Positions 43,912 through 53,828 of a DNA stretch of 64,000 bases are shown here, piece by piece. The position numbers were made by a program, and so were the translations under genes. Numbering within the stretch: the stretch's first letter is position 1; every line of letters starts with the position of its first letter. This DNA comes from an uncultured Eubacteriales bacterium (lineage in GTDB: Bacteria > Bacillota > Clostridia > Oscillospirales > Acutalibacteraceae), in NCBI GenBank assembly GCA_934489735.1, contig CAKSSR010000006.1, forward strand, positions 1-64,000, given 5' to 3'. Under the pieces are notes generated by a model. It saw only the letters and a program-made list of their open reading frames with translations. It was not told the origin of the DNA and did not search any database.

Positions 43912-45396
43912 ATGAAAATAATTAATTTATTTAAGATTTCTGCTTGTATTGTATGCTTAGGGGCAGCAATTACTAGCTTATCGGCATCGGCGGTTGAGAA
44001 TAATTGCAAGAGGGACGAAGCATTTGACAAGAAAGCGATAAATAGGATATTTAAACAAGAAGTAAGTTTAGGTAAGAATCCAGTTTATGCATACGAATAT
44101 GCTAAATTAAGGGTCCAATACAATACGAGAGAAGAATTAGCGAGGAAGAGAGCTGAGATATATGAAAAAGAAATTAGCGAAGGGAGAAGTTACATTTATG
44201 CATTTGAATATGCAAAGTTAAGAGCTGTTTATGATTTTAGAGAAAATGAAGCGAGGCGCTTTACAGAGATCTTTGAAAAGGAACTCAATGCAGGAAAAGA
44301 TGTTACTTATTCAGAGGAATATGCTAGGATATTGACATTCTACAACATAAAGGAAAGTGTAGCAGAGAAGTTAGCGAAAGTATATGAACAGAAGCTAAGT
44401 GAAACGAAAGATTACATTTATGCGAGGGAATATGCAAGGATGGTAGTAATAGATGAGATGGATGAATTACATGCCAAGGATTTACTAACGGTTTATGATA
44501 AAGAGCTCAATGCAGGCAAGAGTTTCAAGTATGCGAAGAAGTATGCTGAATTAAAACTTTGGGACAACTTAAGCGAAACCGAAACGAGGGAGTTGCTAAG
44601 GATATATCAAAGGGAGATTCAAAGTGGAAAAAGTTACATTTTTACAAATGAATTTATAAGATTGATAGCAGAGTACAACACATCCGAAGAAGAGGCAAAG
44701 CAAAGGGCAGAAATATTTGAGGAGGAGATAAAAAAGGGGAAGGGGCACATATATGCTAGGGAATATGCGAGATTGACAGTTGAATTTAATTTTGATAAAT
44801 ACAAAGTGAAAGAGATAGCGGAGGTATATGACCGGAAGGTCAAGAGCGGAATGAATGAAGCTTGTGCAAGCGAATATGCGATATTAAGTATTATTAGCAA
44901 TATCAATGAGAAAGAGATTGATAAGATTATAGAATTGTTTGACAAGATGATAAAGTCTGGCAAGAGTTGTACATATGCAAGAGAATATGCATGGCTGGTT
45001 GTAATATGTAATGAGGAATCATACAATGCTGAAGTTCGAGCTAAGGTATTTGAGCAGGAACTTAAAAAAAGTAAAGACTCTGTTTATTCGAGGGAGTATG
45101 CGAGATTGATAGTAAAAGAAAAAGAGAGTCAAGAGAATGCCATGAAGATGGCAAAGATATATGTCAAAGAGATATATTTAGGGAAAAGTCGTATTTATGC
45201 AAAGGAATATGCAAGGTTGATTGTAAAAAATAAATCAAAAGAAGCATATGCCAGAGAACAGGCAAAACATTATGAACAAAATTATAATAAGCAGAAATAT
45301 CTTCATTATTTAAATAGCTATATCAGGTCAGGGAACAGAGTGGACTCAGATAGTGGAGAAATAGAGGAACCGAGTTTAAAAAGAGTAAGACTATAG
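43912..45396 (+). CDS. Secreted YAxEYARL-repeat protein, eleven type A repeats
   Basis: About 494 residues, starting MKIINLFKISACIVCLGAAI at ATG 43912 (GGAGG 7 bases upstream; the previous ATG is also in frame). The signal peptide ends LSASA|VENN. The whole mature protein is about eleven 37-residue repeats: K-S-x-x-Y-A-x-E-Y-A-R-L, a helix of about 12, then E-x-x-A-x-x-x-A-E-I-Y-E-K-E-I-x-x-G. The regular helix-turn-helix pattern predicts an alpha-solenoid. No Cys in the repeats apart from isolated ones. The C-terminus is EIEEPSLKRVRL, a basic K-R-V-R motif after E-P. Family not recognised. First gene of the uninterrupted tandem array. Confidence 0.75.
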   Translation: MKIINLFKISACIVCLGAAITSLSASAVENNCKRDEAFDKKAINRIFKQEVSLGKNPVYAYEYAKLRVQYNTREELARKRAEIYEKEISEGRSYIYAFEYAKLRAVYDFRENEARRFTEIFEKELNAGKDVTYSEEYARILTFYNIKESVAEKLAKVYEQKLSETKDYIYAREYARMVVIDEMDELHAKDLLTVYDKELNAGKSFKYAKKYAELKLWDNLSETETRELLRIYQREIQSGKSYIFTNEFIRLIAEYNTSEEEAKQRAEIFEEEIKKGKGHIYAREYARLTVEFNFDKYKVKEIAEVYDRKVKSGMNEACASEYAILSIISNINEKEIDKIIELFDKMIKSGKSCTYAREYAWLVVICNEESYNAEVRAKVFEQELKKSKDSVYSREYARLIVKEKESQENAMKMAKIYVKEIYLGKSRIYAKEYARLIVKNKSKEAYAREQAKHYEQNYNKQKYLHYLNSYIRSGNRVDSDSGEIEEPSLKRVRL

Positions 45397-45427
45397 GGAA
45401 GTCCTTAATTATATGGAGGAAAAGATA

Positions 45428-47140
45428 ATGAAATTAAATAGAATAATTGCAGCGAGTATATGTACTATGATTACAGGACTATCTGCGGCAGCCATGGAAA
45501 ACAATAATATCATTAGGATACCATCAGTGCAGGAGGAAGTAGAAAGAAATAGGATTATTGAATCAATGATTTTTAAAGGGAAAAGTGAGGTTTATGCGAA
45601 AGAGTATGCGAGATTGTCATTAGATAAAGAAAATGCAATAAAGGATATTGAGCATGCTGCTGAGGCATATGAGACTGAGATTAAGCATGGTAAGAAGCCG
45701 GCTTATGCGAGGGAGTATGTCAGATTAACAAATGAAGAAAAATTAGGAGAAGACGAAGCAAGAGGTATTGCAGAGTTAATTAATGCCATAGTTGAATCAG
45801 GCAAGAGCTTAATTTATGCAAGGAAATATATAGAATTAACGAAAGAAGGCATTGATGAAGAGTCTTCGAGAAGAATGGCTGACATATATGAAGAAAAAAT
45901 CAAAAGTGAATCAAAGATTTATGCAGACGAATATGCCAGACTAGTAGTACTTTATAGATTTGAGGATGGAGAGGCAGAAAAGATAGCTGCAGAGTATAAA
46001 GAGAAAGTAGAAAATGAATTGAAACCTAAGGACTATGTATCTGAATATATCAGATTAAAGCGCAATCGTTATATCGAGGACAAACATTATGAGAAATTTG
46101 TTGAATTATATAGGCAAGAAATGAGTTCCATGAAAAAAAGTGCAATTTATGCAGCAGAATGTGCGAGATTAAGAGCATATTATGGTCTAAAAGTAAGAAA
46201 TTTAAGGAAACAGGTCGAAATATTTGAGAAAAAGGTTACAGAAGGTAAGAGTTTAATTTATGCAAGGGAGTATGCGAAATCAATAATTCAATGTAAATAT
46301 GAAGAAGATAGAGCAGAAAGAGAGGCGGAAATTGCAGAGAGAAGGGCAAATTCAGAATATGTTAACGATCGATTATACGAATATGCGAGACTACGTATGG
46401 AATACGGGACAAGTGATGAAGATATTATTAAAAGGGCTGAAATATATAAAGAAGAAGTAGGAAAAGGTAGGAGTGAGTATTATGCTGGAGAATATGCAAG
46501 GTTAGTAGTGACTTGCAAGTTGGATGAAGAAACTGCAAGAGAACAGGCAAAAATATTTGAAGAGAAATTAAAAACTTCGGGAGAAGGCTATATTTATGCA
46601 GCAGAATATGCGAAAGTATTGTTAGAAAGTGCAAGAGGCAAGGGCGGGCCTAACATAGAGAGAGCAGAAAGACGGGCAAAGATATGCTATGAAGAGTTTA
46701 AGCAAGGAAGAAGTTATATTTATTCATCTGAATATGCAAGATTATTAGAACAGTATCAAGGAAATGTTGCAAAAGCTAGAGAAAGTGCTGAAATATACGA
46801 CCAGGAACTTAAAGACGGGGGCAGCCCTTTATATGCTAGAGAACTTATCAGACTGATTTTGGATGATAAAGAGACTGAAAGTGATGCCAGAGAGATGGCA
46901 AGAATATTCGATAAAGAAGTAGCAATCAAGAAAAGTCATATTTATGCAAGGGAATATGCGAGATTAGTAATAAAATGTAAGCTCAGTCCTAGAAAAGCTA
47001 GACTAATAGCAGCGCTTTTTGAGAAATATGTAGGAAGAGGAAAGAGTATTGAATATGCAAGAAGATATGCCTTTATATCTTTAGAAGTTGAGAGAAAAAC
47101 AGGAGAAGAACCAATCAATAAAAAAATTAAAATTAATTAA
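45428..47140 (+). CDS. Secreted YAxEYARL-repeat protein, about fourteen type A repeats
   Basis: About 570 residues, starting MKLNRIIAASICTMITGLSA at ATG 45428 (GGAGGA 7 bases upstream). The signal peptide ends LSAAA|MENNN, the same cleavage context as its neighbours. About fourteen 37-residue type A repeats follow (for example KSEVYAKEYARLSLDKE, GRSEYYAGEYARLVVTCKLD, KKSHIYAREYARLVIKC), some degenerate. The end is GEEPINKKIKIN: a basic K-K-I-K cluster after E-P, at the same place as KRVRL in the upstream protein. Predicted solenoid, function unknown. 31 bases from the previous gene and 16 from the next; likely one operon. Confidence 0.75.
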   Translation: MKLNRIIAASICTMITGLSAAAMENNNIIRIPSVQEEVERNRIIESMIFKGKSEVYAKEYARLSLDKENAIKDIEHAAEAYETEIKHGKKPAYAREYVRLTNEEKLGEDEARGIAELINAIVESGKSLIYARKYIELTKEGIDEESSRRMADIYEEKIKSESKIYADEYARLVVLYRFEDGEAEKIAAEYKEKVENELKPKDYVSEYIRLKRNRYIEDKHYEKFVELYRQEMSSMKKSAIYAAECARLRAYYGLKVRNLRKQVEIFEKKVTEGKSLIYAREYAKSIIQCKYEEDRAEREAEIAERRANSEYVNDRLYEYARLRMEYGTSDEDIIKRAEIYKEEVGKGRSEYYAGEYARLVVTCKLDEETAREQAKIFEEKLKTSGEGYIYAAEYAKVLLESARGKGGPNIERAERRAKICYEEFKQGRSYIYSSEYARLLEQYQGNVAKARESAEIYDQELKDGGSPLYARELIRLILDDKETESDAREMARIFDKEVAIKKSHIYAREYARLVIKCKLSPRKARLIAALFEKYVGRGKSIEYARRYAFISLEVERKTGEEPINKKIKIN

Positions 47141-47156
47141 GTTGGAGTGATATTAG

Positions 47157-49196
47157 ATGAATTTTGGAAGATTTATTAAGAAAGTAACATGTACAATTTG
47201 TTTATGCACGAGTATATCAGGTGCATCCACGTTAGCGATAGAAAATAGTAAAGATTTTCAGGAAAAACCAGTGGCAAATGTAACGACAGGTGAAAAAGCT
47301 GATAAAGAAAGGTTTAAAGATTTAGTTTGTGAAAAGTTGGAAAAAGGGAAAAGTTTATTATATGCAGAAGAGTATGCAAAATTAATATTATTAGAGAAGC
47401 TAGATGAGAAAAAAGCTGAGAAAATAGCAAGTTTATATGAGCAAGAAATGAAAAAAGTACATTGCGAAGACCAAAAGGAATTAGATAAAGCCGTAGACGC
47501 TTTAAAATGTAATGAAAGTGGTAAAGAATCGGTGAAAAAATTTAATGTCATTATATCTTCGTTAAGAAAATTTGATAGATTTGGAGTCATGGATAGAAAA
47601 AGTTTATTTAGCAGAAAGAAAACTGAAGTGTCATTATATAAAAAAGATGTAATGATATCCGAGGAAATAGCACTTGAATACTTGAAAGCAGTAATATTTG
47701 GCGAGAAAAGTGAATTCTATGCGGATGAATATACAAGGCTTAATATATATTTAAGTTTAAATAAGGAATTGGCTGCAAGGGGAGCAAAATTATATGAGCA
47801 AGAGAGGAAACTTGACAAAAGTTTAATATATTCAGACATCTATGTTTTATCGAAAGTGCTAGTGGGTCTAAATGAAATATGTTCCAGACAAGTAGCTGAA
47901 TTCTTCAATGAAAGTAATATGAAAAAGCTAGGAATAAATAATCCTATAGACTCATTATATGCAATTGACTTAAATAGAGAGGGATTTATTGAACTTATTA
48001 AACTCATTAATCAGAAAAAGATTAATAAAGAAAGTGATGAACAAATTATAGAGTCCTTAAACTTTATATCGGATGAAGATTTAATTGAAAAGATATTTAA
48101 AAGTTTGCAGTCTCAACATGAACAGAATGGCATCGATGAGAAAGAATTTGAATCAAGACCGACGTTAGGATTAGAGATGAATTCAGGAGAAAAGTCGGAT
48201 TTAAGTTCAGACAAAGGTTTTGGCGAGGAGGAATCAAGAAAAAGTGAGATAGAGACATCGGAAGTTGAGCTAGGACAGGGAATAACAGATAAATTTTATG
48301 GAATGGTTGAAGAAGTTAAAGCTCCAGTAGAAAAAAGATTAGAAGAGGATCCCAATTTGGATGAAGAAGTAGACATAGATGAAGGAGAAAGTGACGAAAA
48401 CATTATAAAGATCTTCACAGGGAGCCCGAGTATCGTGAAAAAGAAGATAAGGATGTATAAAAAGCAGCGACAAGCAAAGAAGAGCAAAGTTTATTCAGCA
48501 GAATATGCAAGACAGTTTTATAAAGCGGGATACGATACTGGGAAAAGTATGTGGACCAAGAAGATAGCTGATGCATTTGAAAAGTATTATTCGGCAGGAT
48601 ATCCGCAAAAAATAGCTAGAAGGATGGCTTTAAAGGAGAATGCTGAAGTAGTAATAAGAAGAAAGTTTGTAGAGGATATGGATAAGAGCGTGTCGCAGAG
48701 TTCAGATGCAGCAGATGGAAAAGAGCTTAAGGAAAAATGTGATATCAAACGTAGAAAGAGAATGCTTTATCTAAAGAAACGAAGAGAAGGTAATAGTGAG
48801 ATGTATGCAAAAGAATATGTGAAGCAACATTTTAAAGATTTAGCTGTAGGATTTAAAAAAGGATTAGCTGGACCAATTGCTGCAAAATTTGAAGAATATA
48901 TGAAAAAAGGGTTTTATTCTCCGGAGGGAGCAAGAAAAATGGCTTTAGAAGAAACTGATGCAATAAAGAAGAGACGAAATAGTGCAATTAGAAATCATTT
49001 AAAATACGTATCTGATTCAGAATCGGACTCAGATTTTGAAGTGGATTATGCAGAATTTGAAGAAAACCCATCAAAATTTATAGCGGGAGATGAATTTGAT
49101 ATAGAGCCGCCTCAAAAGATAATAAGAATTGAAATACCGACGGCGGGAGGAATAATGAAAAGTACTGCAGAGACAAATTCAGAAGACAAAGCTTAA
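47157..49196 (+). CDS. Secreted repeat protein combining type A and type B repeats
   Basis: 679 residues; ATG 47157 with GGAG 10 bases upstream. The signal peptide MNFGRFIKKVTCTICLCTSI ends near STLA|IENS. Two to three type A repeats lie at about 45-85 and 165-260. A Glu/Ser/Asp-rich linker (about 320-400) follows. Then two type B units: KIRMYKKQRQAKKSKVYSAE... and RMLYLKKRREGNSEMYAKEY..., each followed by an F-E-x-Y/M helix and A-R-(K/R)-M-A. Near the end SDSESDSDFEVDYAEFEENP precedes DIEPPQKIIRIEIP, a variant of the E-P-P-K-K motif of its relatives. This is the transition member between pure type A and type B proteins. Confidence 0.72.
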   Translation: MNFGRFIKKVTCTICLCTSISGASTLAIENSKDFQEKPVANVTTGEKADKERFKDLVCEKLEKGKSLLYAEEYAKLILLEKLDEKKAEKIASLYEQEMKKVHCEDQKELDKAVDALKCNESGKESVKKFNVIISSLRKFDRFGVMDRKSLFSRKKTEVSLYKKDVMISEEIALEYLKAVIFGEKSEFYADEYTRLNIYLSLNKELAARGAKLYEQERKLDKSLIYSDIYVLSKVLVGLNEICSRQVAEFFNESNMKKLGINNPIDSLYAIDLNREGFIELIKLINQKKINKESDEQIIESLNFISDEDLIEKIFKSLQSQHEQNGIDEKEFESRPTLGLEMNSGEKSDLSSDKGFGEEESRKSEIETSEVELGQGITDKFYGMVEEVKAPVEKRLEEDPNLDEEVDIDEGESDENIIKIFTGSPSIVKKKIRMYKKQRQAKKSKVYSAEYARQFYKAGYDTGKSMWTKKIADAFEKYYSAGYPQKIARRMALKENAEVVIRRKFVEDMDKSVSQSSDAADGKELKEKCDIKRRKRMLYLKKRREGNSEMYAKEYVKQHFKDLAVGFKKGLAGPIAAKFEEYMKKGFYSPEGARKMALEETDAIKKRRNSAIRNHLKYVSDSESDSDFEVDYAEFEENPSKFIAGDEFDIEPPQKIIRIEIPTAGGIMKSTAETNSEDKA

Positions 49197-49266
49197 ACAA
49201 AAATCACGGATTTTCTTTGCTGGGGAAGACATAAATATAATTTTATGAAAAAGTTTGGAGGGACGT

Positions 49267-52200
49267 ATGAAAAAGTTAATTAAGCTATCAACTTGTTTGA
49301 TTTGTTTAGGAACTGTAATATCTGGATTATCTGTGACAGCAATGGAAGATAATAATGAATATATTGAGCGGAATCAAGCGACGAATGGCAAAATAGAAGA
49401 AATATATAACCGAGAAATAGCGTCAGGCAAGAGCGAAATTTATGCTGGAATGTATGCAACATTGGCAGCGTCTTGTAGTCCAGAGCCAGAAGAAGTAAAA
49501 AGAAGAATGGCCGAAGTCTATGAAAAGGAAATCAAGTCAGAAAAAAGTGATATATATGCAAGAAAATATGTAGAATCTCTCGTAAAGTTTAATTTACATG
49601 AGGAATTATCAAGAAAAATTGCAACGACTTTTGAAAGAGAAATGAAATTGAAGAGAATAAGTGATGAAGTTTCGTCGAGTTCAGAGTCGGATGATGGATC
49701 TGATGGAGAATCAAAAGCAAAACATGGACTTGGTAATGAATTTTATGAGGAAATGCAAGAAGATGAGTTGCAATCAGGATCAGTATTGGAAGTGGATCCA
49801 AGTTTAAAAATGGATGCAGATATGAGTGATGACAATGTCAGAGAAAAGATTAAAGAAAATTCTGAAGGAAATGCAGAAATTACAAGCAAAATGATATCTC
49901 TTTACGATAGACAGAGAAGAAAAGGGGAAAGCGTACTTTACTCAGTGGAATATGTAAGACAATTTTTTAAAATGATGAAAGATCCAAATAAGTGCATGTA
50001 TGCTAAAAGAATAGCTACTTCATTTGAGGGATATGCTCTACAAGGATTTTCTCAAGAAGAAGCGAGAAAGAAAGCTTTACAAGACCATCACATAACAGAG
50101 GAAAGGCAAAAACGTCTAAATGGGATAGAACTAAAAAGCTTCGAAATTTCAATAAAACCAAGACGAGTATTAAAAGTGGATTTGAATAAAGAAATACCTG
50201 CAGACGTGACTAACCAAGTAATCATAGAAAGTTTTGAAGGAAATAAAGAATTAAAGAGTAAAATGATATCGCTCTACAATAGACAGAGAAAGAAAGGAAA
50301 AAGCATAATTTATTCAGTGGAATACGTAAGACAGTTTTATGAAATGGAAGAATCTCATGACAGAAGCAAATATGCTGAAAAACTGGCTAGTTCATTTGAA
50401 AAATATGTTTCAGATGGACTCCCCCAAGAAGAAGCAAGAAAGAAATCTTTAGAAGATAACAAGAGAAGAAAAAGACGAAAGCGTTCAAAAGTAAAGAAAA
50501 TTCTGCTAGAATCAAGACCAGTATTGAAAACTAATGAAGATTTAAAGCTAAATGTAGATATAAGTGATGAAAGTGTAATAAAAAGTTTTGAAGGCAGTGA
50601 AAAAGCTAAGCGTAAAATGGTATCGCTTTATAGTAGACAAAGAAAAAAAGGGAAAAGTATAATTTATTCATCGGAATATGCAAGGCAATATTATAAAATG
50701 AGAGGCAATAATAAAAATAAAAATGCAGCAAGGTTAGCTGAACGGTTCGAACAATGTGTTTTAGATGGACTTTCACAAGAAGAAGCAAGGGAGAAACTTT
50801 TAAAAGAAAATAGGGACATATGGAAAAGACAGAGATTTCTAGAATACATAGACGTAAATGCATCAAAAACCCTTGAAAAAATGAATGAGACAGATAGAAA
50901 AAAGCTATCTCTTTATATAAAGAAAAGAAAGATAGAGGGGAAAAGCGATATTTATGCCAGAGAGTATATAAGACAATACTTTAAAATGGGAAATGATCCT
51001 AACAGGAATAGAAATGCTGAGAAATTTGCTGAAATATTTGAGAAATATGTTTTAAAAGGATTATCTCGAATAGAAGCAAGGAAAAAAGCTTTAGAAGTTT
51101 ATCCAAAAATGAAAGAAACGGATACAAATGCTTTATCAGATTCAGAGTCGGAATTAGATTTAGAGGCAGAATTAAGGAAAATTGAAGAAGAGTCGGGGCA
51201 GGAATTTGATAGCGAACCGCCTAAAAAAATGCAAAAAATAGGAGCACGACTGGAATTTGGATTGAAAGAGGATTCAAATTCAGATTCGATGATGGAATCG
51301 GATGATGAATCGGATACAGATGAAGATACAGATGAAGATACGGATACAGATGCGGATGCAGATGTAGATACAGAGTCAGAATCCGATACAAGCCCAGTAA
51401 CGGAAGACAATAACAGACATGCTGAATGGAATCAAGCAGCAAGGGAAAATGATAATATTTTTGAAAAAAATCAGGATAGTAAGATAGAAGAGATATACAA
51501 ACAAGAACTGGTATTAGGCAAGAGTGAAATTTATGCTAGAATGTATGCAACATTGGCAGTTTCATGTAGCCAAGAGACAGAAGAAACAAAGAGAAAAATG
51601 GCCGAAGTCTATGAGAAAGAGATAGAATCAGAAAAAAGTGATATATATGCAAGAAAATATGTAGAATCATTTGTACAATTTAACTTGCCTGAGGAACTAT
51701 CAAGAAGAATTGCAATGAATTTTGAAAAAGAAATGCAATCAAAGGAATTTGATAAAGAAGTTCTATCGGATTCAGAGTCGGATTATGAATCGTTTGATGA
51801 AGAACCGGAAATATCTGAAAAAGAATTATTGAAGCAAAATGGAGAACAGCAGGAGTCAGACAATAGAATTTGCGACGAAATGCAAGAAAACGAGTTGCTA
51901 TCACAGCGATTATTGGCGGTAGACTTACGTAGTCCAGATATAAGTGATGAAAAGGTCATAGAAAAGATTGGAGAAAGTTTTAAAGAAAATGCAAAATTTA
52001 AAAATAGAATGGTATCTCTTTATAAAAGACAGAGAAATAAAGAGGAAAGTATAATTTATTCGTTAGAATATGTGAGACAGTCTTGTAAAATGGTGAAAAA
52101 ACAGACCAGATGCATTTATGCAAAAAGACTGGCAGGTTCATTTGAAGAGTATATGCTAAAGGGATTTTCTCAAGAAGAAGCGAGAAAGAAAGCTTTAGAG

Positions 52201-53775
52201 GAAAATCATATGCTAGATGAAAGGGGAGATCACTTAAATGAAACAAAATTAATACCAGAACTGATATTAGGTAATGAAGCTTATGGAGCAGAAGTAAATT
52301 TAAGTGATGAAGATGCCATAAAGAATCTTAGAGAGATCTTTAAAGAAGATGAAAAACTTGAAAATAGAATGATAGCGCTCTACAACAAACAGAGGGAAAA
52401 AGGAAAAAGTGCACTTTATTCAGAAGAATATGTAATGCAATTTTATAAAAGAATGGGAAAGTCAAATAGATGTATGTATGCTAAAAGATTGGCAAACGCA
52501 TTCGAAGAATATGTATTGGAAGGATATTCTCGGGAGGATGCGAGGAGGAAAGCTGCAGAAGATAATTATGCAATTTCTGAGGTAAGGCCGGGTTTGAATA
52601 AAATGAGAGTTAAAACTATTGGGACTTCCTCAACAGAATCAAGGCAAATATTAAAAGTGGATTGGGATTTGGAAATAAGTGCAGATGCAAGTGATGAAAG
52701 TATCAGAGAAAGTCTTAAAGAAAGATTCAAAGATGATGAAAAACTTAAAGCTAAAATGGTAGCACTCTATGACAAACAAAGAAAAAAAGGGAAAAGTATA
52801 CTTTATTCCACAGAGTATGTGAGGCAATTTTATGAAAGAATAGGAAATCAAAACCAAACTAAGTATGCTAGGGAAATCGCTAGCTCATTTGAAAGATATG
52901 TTTTGCAAGGATTCTCTCAGGCAGAGGCAAGACAAAAGGCGTTAGGGAATAGAAGGATGAAGCATTCAAAAGAGACAGGATTAGAGCCAATATTTAAGAC
53001 AGTTTTAAGTCTAAATACAAGCATAAATGTAGTTGATGAAGGAATCATAGAAAATTTTGAGGGACATGAAGAACTTAGAAGCGAAATGATAGCGCTCTAT
53101 AACAAACAGAGAAAAAAAGGAAAGAGCATGTTTTATTCAACAGAATATGCAAGGCAATATTTTATAATGAGAGGCAGAAATAGAAAGAAAAATGCAAAGA
53201 AATTAGCTAGGAAGTTTGAAAAGTATATTATGAAAGGATATTCTCAAAGAAGAGCAAGAAAGAAACTGTTGGCAGAACAAAGGTTTCTAGAATATATGGA
53301 CGAAAATGTATCAGAAAGTATTAGCAAAATGAATGAGATAGACGGCAAGAAACTATCGCTTTATATAAAGGAAAAAATAAAAGGGAAAAGTGACATTTAC
53401 GCAGGGGAGTATGTAAGGCAATATTTTAAAATGAGGAATGATCCTGACAAGGATAGTAATGCTAAGAGATTTGCTAATTTATTTGAAAAATATGTTTCAG
53501 AAGGATTGCTTGAAACAGAAGCAAGGAAGAAGATTTTAGAAGAGTATCCGATGTTGAAAGAAATGAACGTAGATATTTCGTCGGACTCAGGACATGAATT
53601 GGATTTTGAAGCAGAATTAAGAAAAATTGAAGAAAAATCACGAAAGGTTATACAGGAACAGGGATTGGACAGCGAACTGCTTAAAAAAATTGAATCACAA
53701 TTAGAATTTGGTTTGAAAGTGGTTTCAGATTCAGACTCGAGTACGGAATCAGATGCAGAATCAGATGCAGATTAA
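49267..53775 (+). CDS. Giant secreted type B-repeat protein, apparent fusion of two paralogues
   Basis: About 1502 residues, starting MKKLIKLSTCLICLGTVISG at ATG 49267 with GGAGGG upstream; signal peptide ends SVTA|MEDN. Each half has a type A pair (SEIYA.MYATLA...EKSDIYARKYVES), an acidic linker, and type B units of the form SLYDRQRKKGKSxLYSxEYV followed by RQFY...YAKRLAxxFExYV and GxSQEEARKKAL: four units in the first half, five in the second. At about 655 the first half ends with SEPPKKMQKIGARLEFGLKE and an Asp/Ser/Glu/Thr tail. PVTEDNNRHAEWNQA then resumes like a mature N-terminus. The gene thus looks like two tandem paralogues joined by loss of the stop and signal peptide. Function unknown. 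Confidence 0.75.
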   Translation: MKKLIKLSTCLICLGTVISGLSVTAMEDNNEYIERNQATNGKIEEIYNREIASGKSEIYAGMYATLAASCSPEPEEVKRRMAEVYEKEIKSEKSDIYARKYVESLVKFNLHEELSRKIATTFEREMKLKRISDEVSSSSESDDGSDGESKAKHGLGNEFYEEMQEDELQSGSVLEVDPSLKMDADMSDDNVREKIKENSEGNAEITSKMISLYDRQRRKGESVLYSVEYVRQFFKMMKDPNKCMYAKRIATSFEGYALQGFSQEEARKKALQDHHITEERQKRLNGIELKSFEISIKPRRVLKVDLNKEIPADVTNQVIIESFEGNKELKSKMISLYNRQRKKGKSIIYSVEYVRQFYEMEESHDRSKYAEKLASSFEKYVSDGLPQEEARKKSLEDNKRRKRRKRSKVKKILLESRPVLKTNEDLKLNVDISDESVIKSFEGSEKAKRKMVSLYSRQRKKGKSIIYSSEYARQYYKMRGNNKNKNAARLAERFEQCVLDGLSQEEAREKLLKENRDIWKRQRFLEYIDVNASKTLEKMNETDRKKLSLYIKKRKIEGKSDIYAREYIRQYFKMGNDPNRNRNAEKFAEIFEKYVLKGLSRIEARKKALEVYPKMKETDTNALSDSESELDLEAELRKIEEESGQEFDSEPPKKMQKIGARLEFGLKEDSNSDSMMESDDESDTDEDTDEDTDTDADADVDTESESDTSPVTEDNNRHAEWNQAARENDNIFEKNQDSKIEEIYKQELVLGKSEIYARMYATLAVSCSQETEETKRKMAEVYEKEIESEKSDIYARKYVESFVQFNLPEELSRRIAMNFEKEMQSKEFDKEVLSDSESDYESFDEEPEISEKELLKQNGEQQESDNRICDEMQENELLSQRLLAVDLRSPDISDEKVIEKIGESFKENAKFKNRMVSLYKRQRNKEESIIYSLEYVRQSCKMVKKQTRCIYAKRLAGSFEEYMLKGFSQEEARKKALEENHMLDERGDHLNETKLIPELILGNEAYGAEVNLSDEDAIKNLREIFKEDEKLENRMIALYNKQREKGKSALYSEEYVMQFYKRMGKSNRCMYAKRLANAFEEYVLEGYSREDARRKAAEDNYAISEVRPGLNKMRVKTIGTSSTESRQILKVDWDLEISADASDESIRESLKERFKDDEKLKAKMVALYDKQRKKGKSILYSTEYVRQFYERIGNQNQTKYAREIASSFERYVLQGFSQAEARQKALGNRRMKHSKETGLEPIFKTVLSLNTSINVVDEGIIENFEGHEELRSEMIALYNKQRKKGKSMFYSTEYARQYFIMRGRNRKKNAKKLARKFEKYIMKGYSQRRARKKLLAEQRFLEYMDENVSESISKMNEIDGKKLSLYIKEKIKGKSDIYAGEYVRQYFKMRNDPDKDSNAKRFANLFEKYVSEGLLETEARKKILEEYPMLKEMNVDISSDSGHELDFEAELRKIEEKSRKVIQEQGLDSELLKKIESQLEFGLKVVSDSDSSTESDAESDAD

Positions 53776-53828
53776 GACACATGGCAGGAAATAGATTGAT
53801 AAAAATAAGAACTTTGGAGGAAAACATT

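Noticed and set aside
51099..51410. Minus-strand Ser/Val-rich frames opposite the repeat genes
   Set aside because: They mirror the Asp/Ser/Glu codons of the plus-strand genes and have no ribosome sites.
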